Assembly: GCA_002724505.1 (NCBI GenBank) | Contig: PBOV01000060.1 | Location: 10,632 to 16,921, forward strand | Source: Rhodospirillaceae bacterium | Lineage (GTDB): Bacteria; Pseudomonadota; Alphaproteobacteria; MPNO01; UBA2964 | Direction of reading: 5' to 3' | DNA: 6,290 nucleotides | Part shown: one piece after another, positions 1-6,260 of the stretch | Numbering within the stretch: the stretch's first letter is position 1 | Layout of the letters: each line of letters opens with the position of its first letter | Translations under genes and position numbers: made by a program | The notes under the pieces: model-generated | The model's database searches: none | What the model was told of the DNA's origin: nothing | Seen by the model: the letters and a program-made list of their open reading frames with translations, nothing else

Positions 1-83
1 TAGAAATCAAGGAAGCAGAAATCGGCCGATTTCTATCAGAAACCAACGACTGGGAACACCGAGAATATTTCGACCTCTTCTAA
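1..83 (+). CDS. C-terminal end of a partial gene, possibly glutamine synthetase family
   Basis: An open frame enters from the left edge (first full codon at base 3) and ends with TAA at 81-83. It encodes 26 residues, beginning EIKEAEIGRFLSE and ending WEHREYFDLF. The pattern of a charged helix, then a Trp-Glu pair, a basic residue and an aromatic-rich end resembles the last helix of glutamine synthetase and gamma-glutamyl-amine ligase family proteins, which often finish in a W-E-x-x-x-Y type tail. That resemblance is from memory of the family and the fragment is too short to be decisive. The gene runs toward the flavin monooxygenase gene and its stop lies four bases from that gene's stop. That it is coding is likely, given its protein-like composition and exact tail-to-tail fit. 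The family call is tentative. Confidence 0.45.
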   Translation, partial: EIKEAEIGRFLSETNDWEHREYFDLF

Positions 84-87
84 ACTA

Positions 88-1320
88 CTAGCGAACAAAT
101 TCCAGAGCGAAGCCATCAAGCGGCACATTATCTCGTTGCTTCATCGCTTTTGACTTTTCCCATGCTTCTGCAGGTGTCGTGGACGCTTCAAGTTCTCTCA
201 GTCGAGGGAAAATTTCTTCAGAGTAAAGCTTCATTGAAGTTTCAGTTTCCTCATGTGTAACGAAGCCAGCCTGGCCCATCATTAACATATTTCCAAATCC
301 GCCAGAATATTCCCAGAAGTTTTTTATCTGCTCATACACCTGGTCTGGCGTTCCCGCGAAAACATTACCGCGCGCCATTTGATCTTCCAGCGTTGCAGTG
401 AGTGGTATGCCCGCGCCCCCGCGCGCGCCCTTCATAATTTGGGCACTAATTTGTGGTGGATGGTAGCCTGGCGGGTTTGACCAGTATCCAGGCACCTTGT
501 TGGCCGACATATACCAGAGGAGCTTTTCGGCCCCTTCGCGGGCCTTCTTTTCATTTTCACCGACAAAGACGAGCCCAAGATAGGCGAGACGATCAAATGG
601 GGCATGTTCGCCATGCATTTGAAGGTAGTCTTCACGGTATCCATCGTAAATTTCACGAATACGCGGATACCCTGCAAGGAAGACTGCGCCGATATGTTTG
701 TGTTTGGCTACTGGCGTGGTGCTTGAGCGCCCCCCCATAGTAACCCATACCGGCGGAGCGGGCTGCTGATAAGGCCGCGGCCAAATATTGATCTGTCGTC
801 CATGAAACCAGCGACCTTCATAATTGAAGGGACCATCATGTGTTGTCCACGCTTTCATGATCATGTCATGGGCTTCCCACAAACGCTGGCTTCCTCGCAG
901 TGGGGTGCGGTTTGCCGGCGCTGCTTCATAAGGGACACCCCTTACGAAGCCACATTCGAGGCGACCTTTAGAAATGACGTCGATTAGGGCCATTTCTTCA
1001 GCAACACGAATTGGGTTTCGCCGGTTAGAGATTGGATTGCCTAAAATTAGGAGACGCGCCTTACTTGTTTCGCGTGCTAAAATAGACATCATTAGCGGTG
1101 CGGCAGGTACCATGCATGTCGCCGTTTGGTGGTGTTCATTATTCATGATGTCTAGGCCATAGCTTTCTGCCATGCACCACAAATCTAAATACCAATTATA
1201 GAGCTCGTTTCCTCGCTTAGGATCAAAATTAGAATTAGGCAGGTTGACGCGAATTGATTCGTATTCATCCTGCGGTGGGAGGTCTGGATAGGCGTCTTCG
1301 GTAAACCAATAAGTTCTCAT
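88..1320 (-). CDS. LLM class (luciferase-like) flavin-dependent monooxygenase
   Basis: This 410-residue protein belongs to the bacterial luciferase-like superfamily, cytoplasmic TIM-barrel enzymes that use reduced flavin (FMNH2, or F420 in some branches) and usually O2 to oxygenate a substrate. Visible marks are the N-E-H-H motif at residues 61-64, matching the E-H-H region of LuxA; the NPIRVAEEMALID stretch at 102-114, followed by GRLECGFVRG (119-128), a typical flavin/phosphate-binding segment; and GTPDQV at 323-328 near the end of the barrel. The last 30 or so residues form a charged tail beyond the core. The ATG at 1318-1320 is preceded by GGAA at seven bases, and the upstream hydrolase stops only 12 bases before it, so the two are probably translated from one mRNA. 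A separate flavin reductase would be needed if it is a two-component enzyme, and none is in the window. Family assignment is firm; substrate and flavin type are unknown. Confidence 0.9.
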   Translation of the reverse strand: MRTYWFTEDAYPDLPPQDEYESIRVNLPNSNFDPKRGNELYNWYLDLWCMAESYGLDIMNNEHHQTATCMVPAAPLMMSILARETSKARLLILGNPISNRRNPIRVAEEMALIDVISKGRLECGFVRGVPYEAAPANRTPLRGSQRLWEAHDMIMKAWTTHDGPFNYEGRWFHGRQINIWPRPYQQPAPPVWVTMGGRSSTTPVAKHKHIGAVFLAGYPRIREIYDGYREDYLQMHGEHAPFDRLAYLGLVFVGENEKKAREGAEKLLWYMSANKVPGYWSNPPGYHPPQISAQIMKGARGGAGIPLTATLEDQMARGNVFAGTPDQVYEQIKNFWEYSGGFGNMLMMGQAGFVTHEETETSMKLYSEEIFPRLRELEASTTPAEAWEKSKAMKQRDNVPLDGFALEFVR

Positions 1321-1332
1321 GTTAAATTTCCA

Positions 1333-2106
1333 TCAGTCTGTAAAGGCAAACACTTCGCTCACGAAGCGATCTGTCTGTTCAGCGTAAGGCGAGTGCCCCG
1401 CTTCCGGGATTGCCACAAAACGTGCGCCCGGGATCAGGGCTGCGTAGGCTTTGCCGTAGTCGGTCGTCACAAGCCCATCACTTTCTCCCCAGATAAACAA
1501 CGTTGGCGCTGTGATACGATGCAGACGCTGAGGTAATTTGGGGTTATGCATATAGGGTTCCCATGTATAAAGCCCCAACGCTATTCGGTTGCTGGCAATC
1601 GCCGCGAGGGTTTCGTCCGACAGCGAGCCCAAATTGGGGGCGTTGGATTGCTCATGGTACATCAAATTTTGGGCTTCATCCGGCGAAATTCCAAAGACAT
1701 CGATTATATCCCGATCAGTTGGGCCACCAACCTTTACCCCGACCGCATCGACCAAAATAACCTTTGAAAAATAACTGCAGTTAATTGAGGCAAGCTCTGC
1801 AGCTAGCCAGCCGCCCATAGAAATTCCGACTAACACAGCGTTGTCGATTTTCAGTGCATCAAGTACATCAAGATAAAAATGTACTAACTCAGGCATACCA
1901 TCAAAATGATCGGGTATCTTGGTGCCGTTAAAACCAGGGTGGGTAGGGGCGATTACCTCGAATTTTTCTGCTAATCTATCTGTTACTGGATGCTCGGCTA
2001 TTGAACCACCGCCGCCATGAAGCAATAATAGCTGTGGCCCGGAGCCCTTGCGGGTGACAGTAAATTCTCCAATAGGGAGTGTTATTGTTTCGGTCTTTGC
2101 ACCCAT
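1333..2106 (-). CDS. Alpha/beta fold hydrolase
   Basis: A 257-residue alpha/beta hydrolase from the preferred start (270 residues if the upstream ATG at 2143-2145 is used). Numbered from the preferred start, it shows the oxyanion-hole segment LLLLHGGGG (26-34), the nucleophile elbow G-I-S-M-G-G with Ser96, a catalytic acid in GESDG (Asp210) and the catalytic His238 in EAGHSPY, so the triad is complete. Size and motif order fit the family that includes meta-cleavage product hydrolases, esterases and lactonases; there is no signal peptide, so it should be cytoplasmic. I prefer the ATG at 2104-2106 because GAGG lies five bases before it and the protein then begins MGAKTETITL, leading directly into the first strand. 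The upstream ATG has only GGA crowded two bases away and adds a basic, poorly conserved-looking 13 residues. It sits just ahead of the flavin monooxygenase gene and may hydrolyse an ester, lactone or ring-cleavage product made by it; that link is inference. Confidence 0.9.
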   Translation of the reverse strand: MGAKTETITLPIGEFTVTRKGSGPQLLLLHGGGGSIAEHPVTDRLAEKFEVIAPTHPGFNGTKIPDHFDGMPELVHFYLDVLDALKIDNAVLVGISMGGWLAAELASINCSYFSKVILVDAVGVKVGGPTDRDIIDVFGISPDEAQNLMYHEQSNAPNLGSLSDETLAAIASNRIALGLYTWEPYMHNPKLPQRLHRITAPTLFIWGESDGLVTTDYGKAYAALIPGARFVAIPEAGHSPYAEQTDRFVSEVFAFTD

Positions 2107-2110
2107 GGAT

Positions 2111-2115
2111 TCCTC
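2111..2115 (-). promoter_or_regulatory. Ribosome binding site deciding the hydrolase start
   Basis: Read on the minus strand this is GAGGA. Counting GAGG, it lies five bases before the ATG at 2106-2104. The competing upstream ATG at 2145-2143 lacks a properly spaced site, so this one favours the shorter 257-residue protein. Confidence 0.6.
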
Positions 2116-2236
2116 ACGCCTTTTTCTAAAATGTAATCCATCCATTTCCTATCACAATGAGCTCTGGTGTTCTAATGCTACTGGCAATTTTTTTTATTTT
2201 TTTAACCACCGCGGAATTAGGACAGGGATTAAAACG

Positions 2237-2259
2237 CCAAAATTTCTTAAAAATTTAGG
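2237..2259 (-). terminator. Weak AT-rich hairpin after the molybdenum subunit gene
   Basis: Just past the stop codon of the large subunit gene, minus-strand RNA can fold CCTAAATTT (2259-2251) against AAATTTTGG (2245-2237) with one A-A mismatch and a five-base loop, followed by CGTTTTAAT. The stem is mostly A-T pairs and the T run is short, so it may be a weak terminator, an mRNA-end stabiliser or chance. If it does act, it would reduce read-through from the molybdenum subunit gene into the hydrolase gene. Confidence 0.25.
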
Positions 2260-2262
2260 TGG

Positions 2263-4635
2263 TTAGGCCTTTTGGTTTATGGATGTCTCCTGCACTGAAT
2301 GTTGTGAATCTCTTATCGCTTTCCAAATATTGTATGCTGAGGCAGGCATTTCGATGTCTTTTACCCCTAAAACTTTAATAGCGTCGACGACGCCATTAAT
2401 TATGCAGCCGAGCGCGGGGGTCGTGCCAGCCTCTCCTGCCGAACGAATTCCTAACGGATTCATAGGAGTTAGTACCTCATGACATTCAGTAGTAAAATTC
2501 GGCATATTTGAAGCTAATGGCAACGCGTAATCCAAAAGTGTGCAAGCTAAAGGTTGCCCTGTGTCAGGATCGAATACAAAATCCTCAAACATTGCCTCGC
2601 TCGCACCCTGAACGATACCTCCCTGGATTTGGCCTTCAACAATTATTGGATTGATAACGCGACCAACATCATCTACCGCGGTATACCTATCAAGGTTCAG
2701 TGCACCGGTTTCTGGGTCGACTTCGACTTCGCAGATGTGGGTGCCATATGGAAAGGCAGGGGTACGCATCAAGTTTTCGGCACTTTCGGTCAGACCATCT
2801 GCGAGTTCTTCCGGTAGATCATATGTTACCTTGATCCTGTCACAGAGCTCAAACCAGTTTATCGTCCGATCTGTCCCTGAAATGGTGAACTTTCCCTCGT
2901 CGAACTCAATGTCGTTATCGGCGGCTTCCATGACATGAGCCGCCAGCTTTTTACCTTTTTCGATTAATTTATCCGCGGCTTTGACAATTACTGTACCCGC
3001 CATGCGCATGGAGCGTCCAGAATGAGAGCCGCCGCCAACGGAAACAAACGCTGTATCCCCCTGCAACAACTGAACTTTGTCAAACGGAACACACAGCCAT
3101 TCGGATGCAACTTGGCAGAAGCTAGTCTCATGTCCTTGTCCACTATCCTGGGTACCAATAACAACTTCAATTTGATGTTGGTCCGTAAAAGATATCTCTG
3201 CCCTCTCTAACGGGGCTCCGGAAGAGCTTTCTATATACGAACAAACCCCGAGGCCGCGCAGTAAACCTCTGTCTTGTGAATTCTTTTTGCGTTTTTTGAA
3301 ACCTTCGACATCAGATAATTTCTCCGCACGATCAAGACAGTGATGATATTCACCGCTGTCATATGTCATACCGAGCGGATTGGCGAATGGCATCTCCTTG
3401 CTAGTTACCAAATTGCGACGTCTAATTTCAAATCGGTCGATACCCATTTCATCTGCCGCTGTGTCTACGAGGCGCTCCAGCGCATAGATCACTTCAGGGC
3501 GCCCGGCGCTGCGATAGGGGTTCGTTGGCACGGAATGACTAAAAACCCCACGGGCATGAACGCTGGCACAAGGTATGGCGTATCCGCCGGTAACAATTTC
3601 CGCCCCCTTGGAAAGCGGAGTAAAGGACAAGGTGTAGGCGCCGATATTTGAAAGATTGTCAGCTTTCATCGCCAGGAATTTACAATTTTTATCCATCGCT
3701 AATTCAAGTGTGGTTACAAGATCACGGCCTTGAAAATCAGAGAGGAAACATTCGGTTCGGCTGGTGGTGTTTTTAACTGGTCTGCCGAGGCGTTTTGCGG
3801 CCCACATTATTAGCGGATATTCGGGGAATAGACGGTTGCGGGTTCCGAAATTACCTCCGACATCCTTAGTCACAACGCGAATTTGATCCGGTTCTACGCC
3901 AAAAATTTGGATTAATTCTTTTTTGTAACGAACTGCGCCGCCGCCGCCAGCGTGGAGCGTATATTGTCCGTTTGCTGAATCGAAAGAACCAACCCCTGCA
4001 CGAGGTTCCATCGGTACGCCAGTATTCCGTGCAATTCTAAATTTCATGCGGGAGACGTGATCGGCTATGGCAAACGCTTTGTCAGTGGCTTCGCTATCGC
4101 CGAAAGTGGTATCAAGGCAGACATTTCCTGAACTTTCGTCCCACACTCTTGGCGCATCATCGGCTACGGCAGCTTCGGTTCCTGTTACGGATGGTAAGGG
4201 CTCATATTCTATCCTTACCAGTTCTGCTGCATCTGCAGCAATTTCGGCAGTTTCTGCAATTAGCATCGCTACGGCTTCACCTACAAATCTCGGTTTTTCA
4301 GGTGCCAGAGGATAATTAATACCAAGATAGATCCGTGACCACTCTTCCTCATTCATGCCAAGGCCATCCCCTCCAGACGGAACCGGGCTATGGGGGATCG
4401 GTGCAAGTCCATCATCAAGCCAATCCTCTCCAGTTAGGATGCTGAGTACGCCGGTCCTTTCGAGGGCCGCTGATGCATCAATAGAAATAATTCTTGCAAA
4501 AGCATGGGGGGATCGAAGAATAAAAGCATAGGCTTGATTGGGTAAATTTGTATCATCGCTATACTCACCGTTGCCAGTTAGCCGGCGGTAATCTTCATTA
4601 CGTAATAACGCTTTGCCAATCGTTTTTGTACTCAT
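2263..4635 (-). CDS. Xanthine dehydrogenase family molybdopterin-binding large subunit (CoxL-like, not form I)
   Basis: This 790-residue protein is a full-length large subunit of the molybdenum hydroxylase (xanthine oxidase) family, enzymes that hydroxylate C-H bonds of heterocycles or aldehydes with water-derived oxygen and pass electrons to Fe-S and FAD partners. The N-terminal a/b hammerhead region (about 1-150) opens with GKALLRNEDYRRLTGNGEY and has FVGEAVAMLIAE at 117-128. The Mo-cofactor half shows DVGGNFGTRN (258-267), PYRSAGRPE (373-381), GTQDSGQGHET (494-504), VGGGSHSGRS (533-542) and the C-terminal GEAGT (734-738), where Glu735 matches the catalytic glutamate. The loop at 374-380 (YRSAGR) resembles the AYRGAGR of form II CoxL-like enzymes and lacks the Cys of true CO dehydrogenase (AYRCSFR), so CO oxidation is unlikely. 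No small 2Fe-2S or FAD subunit gene flanks it. A GGGGA sequence lies ten bases before the ATG. Family is sure; the substrate is unknown. Confidence 0.93.
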   Translation of the reverse strand: MSTKTIGKALLRNEDYRRLTGNGEYSDDTNLPNQAYAFILRSPHAFARIISIDASAALERTGVLSILTGEDWLDDGLAPIPHSPVPSGGDGLGMNEEEWSRIYLGINYPLAPEKPRFVGEAVAMLIAETAEIAADAAELVRIEYEPLPSVTGTEAAVADDAPRVWDESSGNVCLDTTFGDSEATDKAFAIADHVSRMKFRIARNTGVPMEPRAGVGSFDSANGQYTLHAGGGGAVRYKKELIQIFGVEPDQIRVVTKDVGGNFGTRNRLFPEYPLIMWAAKRLGRPVKNTTSRTECFLSDFQGRDLVTTLELAMDKNCKFLAMKADNLSNIGAYTLSFTPLSKGAEIVTGGYAIPCASVHARGVFSHSVPTNPYRSAGRPEVIYALERLVDTAADEMGIDRFEIRRRNLVTSKEMPFANPLGMTYDSGEYHHCLDRAEKLSDVEGFKKRKKNSQDRGLLRGLGVCSYIESSSGAPLERAEISFTDQHQIEVVIGTQDSGQGHETSFCQVASEWLCVPFDKVQLLQGDTAFVSVGGGSHSGRSMRMAGTVIVKAADKLIEKGKKLAAHVMEAADNDIEFDEGKFTISGTDRTINWFELCDRIKVTYDLPEELADGLTESAENLMRTPAFPYGTHICEVEVDPETGALNLDRYTAVDDVGRVINPIIVEGQIQGGIVQGASEAMFEDFVFDPDTGQPLACTLLDYALPLASNMPNFTTECHEVLTPMNPLGIRSAGEAGTTPALGCIINGVVDAIKVLGVKDIEMPASAYNIWKAIRDSQHSVQETSINQKA

Positions 4636-4673
4636 GTTTTTAATGTCCCCTTTGCAGCCTGTTGCCCGGCCTT

Positions 4674-4706
4674 GCTATGTATAGCTGAAGGCTAAGGGGC
4701 TAACCT
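4674..4706. promoter_or_regulatory. Candidate operator dyads upstream of the molybdenum subunit gene
   Basis: Two adjacent symmetrical elements lie 39-71 bases upstream of the large subunit start. One is a dyad with perfect five-base arms, GCTAT-GT-ATAGC (4674-4685). The other is an imperfect inverted repeat, AGGCTA-N6-TAACCT (4689-4706, five of six pairs). On the minus strand the first contains TATACA (4683-4678), a passable -10 box, but no good -35 sits at the right distance. A further ATCA-AGG-TGAT dyad is at 4713-4723. These could be regulator sites in the 241-base divergent region (4636-4876), but short dyads like these also arise by chance. Confidence 0.22.
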
Positions 4707-4864
4707 AATTCGATCAAGGTGATGCGATTTTTTTACGGTAAGCCGTAGAGCAAAGTGGTTGGGATCCGCTCGCGGGAAAAACTGTAAAGGTAATAACTTG
4801 TTCCAAAAGTGAGAAAGGGCTTAGCTGTGTCAAAATAGCTGCCAGGTATCGATTTAATATTAAC

Positions 4865-4870
4865 GGAGGT
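4865..4870 (+). promoter_or_regulatory. Strong Shine-Dalgarno site of gloA
   Basis: GGAGGT lies six bases before the ATG at 4877-4879. It is the best ribosome binding site in the window and fixes the gloA start. A nearer ATG at 4872-4874 opens a frame that stops after two codons, so it is not a competing start. Confidence 0.85.
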
Positions 4871-4876
4871 AATGAG

Positions 4877-5275
4877 ATGAAAATTCGGCACACGATGATC
4901 CGCGTAAAAACTCTGCAACGGTCGGTGGAGTTTTATACTCAGCATTTAGGAATGGATTTAATGCGGACCCGAGAAAACCAGGCTCGGGGGGAGCGTGTTG
5001 CCTATGTTGGATACGGTGAGGAAGACAGCAACCATGCCCTAGAAATTGTTGAAATGATGAATCCCCCGACTGAATACGTACATGGCAACACTTACGGGCA
5101 TATTGCAATTTTAGTTGATGATGTTCAGGAAATGAGTAACCGTTTAAAACGGTCTAATATAGAGTTCGCTCATGAGCCTCATCAAACCCGACCCGACAAT
5201 CCTAATATGATTGCCTTTATTAAAGATCCCGATGGCTATGAAATCGAACTGACAGAACGGCGTAAATTTAAATAA
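4877..5275 (+). CDS. gloA: Lactoylglutathione lyase (glyoxalase I), VOC family
   Basis: A 132-residue single-domain vicinal-oxygen-chelate protein, close in length to E. coli GloA (135). Glyoxalase I converts the hemithioacetal of methylglyoxal and glutathione to S-lactoylglutathione in the cytoplasm. The four expected metal ligands are present: His5 in RHTMIRV, Glu56 in ALEIVE, His75 in YGHIAILVDD and Glu124 in DPDGYEIEL. The stretches LQRSVEFYTQHLGM (13-26) and VAYVGYG (41-47) also match GloA closely. The region after Glu56 (MMNPP in place of the usual Y-N segment) differs from E. coli, so a related VOC activity on another substrate cannot be excluded. It is divergent from the molybdenum hydroxylase gene, with 241 bases between them, and convergent with the downstream dioxygenase gene. 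It is probably a single-gene transcript and may be plain detoxification, unconnected to the neighbouring catabolic genes. Codons read evenly and nothing is truncated. Confidence 0.82.
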   Translation: MKIRHTMIRVKTLQRSVEFYTQHLGMDLMRTRENQARGERVAYVGYGEEDSNHALEIVEMMNPPTEYVHGNTYGHIAILVDDVQEMSNRLKRSNIEFAHEPHQTRPDNPNMIAFIKDPDGYEIELTERRKFK

Positions 5276-5304
5276 AAATAATTAGGGGTTGATATCCCAA
5301 CCTC
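5270..5304 (-). terminator. Probable Rho-independent terminator of the TauD/TfdA gene
   Basis: Minus-strand RNA can fold GAGGTTG (5304-5298) with CAACCCC (5291-5285), seven pairs including one G-U, around a six-base loop, followed by TAATTATTTTTATTT (5284-5270). The hairpin starts 68 bases past the dioxygenase stop. On the plus strand the same stem is followed by GGCCCTAG without a T run, so it would serve gloA poorly. The T-rich tail overlaps the last bases of gloA. The T tract is interrupted, which lowers certainty. Confidence 0.45.
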
Positions 5305-5372
5305 GGCCCTAGATCACGTTATGCAATGTTTTATATGCCTTGTCTATTCGTAAATCCCTGCAGAATTAATGT

Positions 5373-6191
5373 CTAGGCGACAGGGTTCTCGTCAAGGATT
5401 GTCATTCTCCTGAGCAAGCGGCGTTTCTGAGGGTCGTAATGTTGGCGTGCATGGGCTGTGCAGCGATTATCCCACAATACTAAATCATCTACATGCCAGA
5501 CGTGTTCGTAAACATTTCTTGGGTCTTCTATAAGGTTAAACAAAAAATCAAGGATCCGATCGCTTTCTCGTTTTTCAACTTCGTTAATCCGAATTGTCAT
5601 CAGACGGTTAACGTAGACCGATTTTCTGCCGGTTTCTTGGTGGGTACGAATGACTGGGTGCGAATATTGTGGTGCATCCGGATCGATCTTATCCGGCCTT
5701 AGGCTAGGATTTGTGTCATAATTGAAGTAGTTAAGCGCTGTTTTTGTTTCAAGCAACCCTTTCCACTCATCGCTTAGCTGATCGTACGCAGCACAACAAT
5801 TGGCAAAACTCGTATTGCCGCCGACATCGGGAATTTCGATAGAATATAATGTCGAAGCTTTGCATGGCTGTTCTGAGTAAGCTTGGTCGTAATGAAACAT
5901 CATTTCACCAAGTTGCACTGCGGTTGCGACATTGGGGTCCTCCTTGTTGGTAACAAACAGGAATTTGGAATCTGAATTTTGAGATTTGAGACCAGCTATC
6001 TCACCAAAAACCCGGCAGAAACGTTCCTGCTCGTCTTCACTAAGTTTCTGGCCACGGAGAAGAAGAACCATGTGATCTTTCCATGCTCGTTTAAGAGCTT
6101 TCTTATCCTCCACTGAAAGTTCTTGCGTTAGATCGAGGCCGAAAATTTGGGCGCCGGCCGCGCCAGACAGTTCTGTTATATTTATTGCCAT
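5373..6191 (-). CDS. TauD/TfdA family Fe(II)/2-oxoglutarate-dependent dioxygenase
   Basis: A 272-residue cytoplasmic enzyme of the taurine dioxygenase/TfdA family, which couples decarboxylation of 2-oxoglutarate to hydroxylation, often leading to cleavage of a C-S, C-O or C-N bond. The iron-binding facial triad is complete: His100 and Asp102 in FHYDQAY and His247 in WDNRCTAHARQHYD. Arg262 in RRMTI fits the 2-oxoglutarate-binding arginine of TauD (its HRATI segment). The N-terminal GAQIFGLDLTQELS and DHMVLLLRGQKLSEDEQERF segments are typical of the family, as is PDVGGNTSFAN at 121-131. The ATG at 6189-6191 begins MAINITELSG, a normal family start, although the Shine-Dalgarno is weak (AAGG eleven bases upstream). 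The gene is convergent with gloA, and 97 bases separate their ends. Known members act on taurine, alkyl sulfates, aryloxyacetates or betaines; I cannot pick one. Confidence 0.9.
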   Translation of the reverse strand: MAINITELSGAAGAQIFGLDLTQELSVEDKKALKRAWKDHMVLLLRGQKLSEDEQERFCRVFGEIAGLKSQNSDSKFLFVTNKEDPNVATAVQLGEMMFHYDQAYSEQPCKASTLYSIEIPDVGGNTSFANCCAAYDQLSDEWKGLLETKTALNYFNYDTNPSLRPDKIDPDAPQYSHPVIRTHQETGRKSVYVNRLMTIRINEVEKRESDRILDFLFNLIEDPRNVYEHVWHVDDLVLWDNRCTAHARQHYDPQKRRLLRRMTILDENPVA

Positions 6192-6232
6192 GGTGTCGGT
6201 TGCCTTATTGGGTTTATCCTATTTATCTTGAA

Positions 6233-6260
6233 TTTATATGAACATAACTCATAAGACCAA
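6233..6260 (-). promoter_or_regulatory. Possible promoter of the TauD/TfdA gene
   Basis: On the minus strand TTGGTC (6260-6255) and TATAAA (6238-6233) are separated by 16 bases, and the -10 ends 41 bases before the start codon. The -10 matches the sigma-70 consensus at five of six bases, the -35 at only three. The whole 6192-6290 region is AT-rich, so such matches come easily. Nothing else is discernible there. Confidence 0.25.

Noticed and set aside
2048..2266. 72-codon plus-strand open frame crossing the hydrolase start and the spacer
   Set aside because: Mostly antisense to the hydrolase N-terminus and then through AT-rich spacer; low-complexity Phe/Asn/Lys composition and no ribosome binding site.
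3340..3651. 103-codon plus-strand open frame inside the molybdenum subunit gene
   Set aside because: It is antisense to conserved motif-bearing sequence, and its translation shows no domain or ribosome binding site.
2263..4635. Reading the large subunit as aerobic carbon monoxide dehydrogenase (CoxL form I)
   Set aside because: The diagnostic AYRCSFR loop with its cysteine is absent; the sequence is YRSAGR at 374-380, and coxM and coxS are not adjacent.
4736..4747. ACGG-TAAG-CCGT hairpin next to a T run
   Set aside because: The T run lies on the 5' side in plus-strand RNA and gives A residues after the stem in minus-strand RNA, so it is not an intrinsic terminator in either direction; a four-pair stem is easily chance.
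4860..5108. 82-codon open frame on the minus strand overlapping the start of gloA
   Set aside because: It lies opposite a well-supported gene with all metal ligands and a strong ribosome binding site; its product is Cys/His-rich with no recognisable family, as expected of an antisense shadow.
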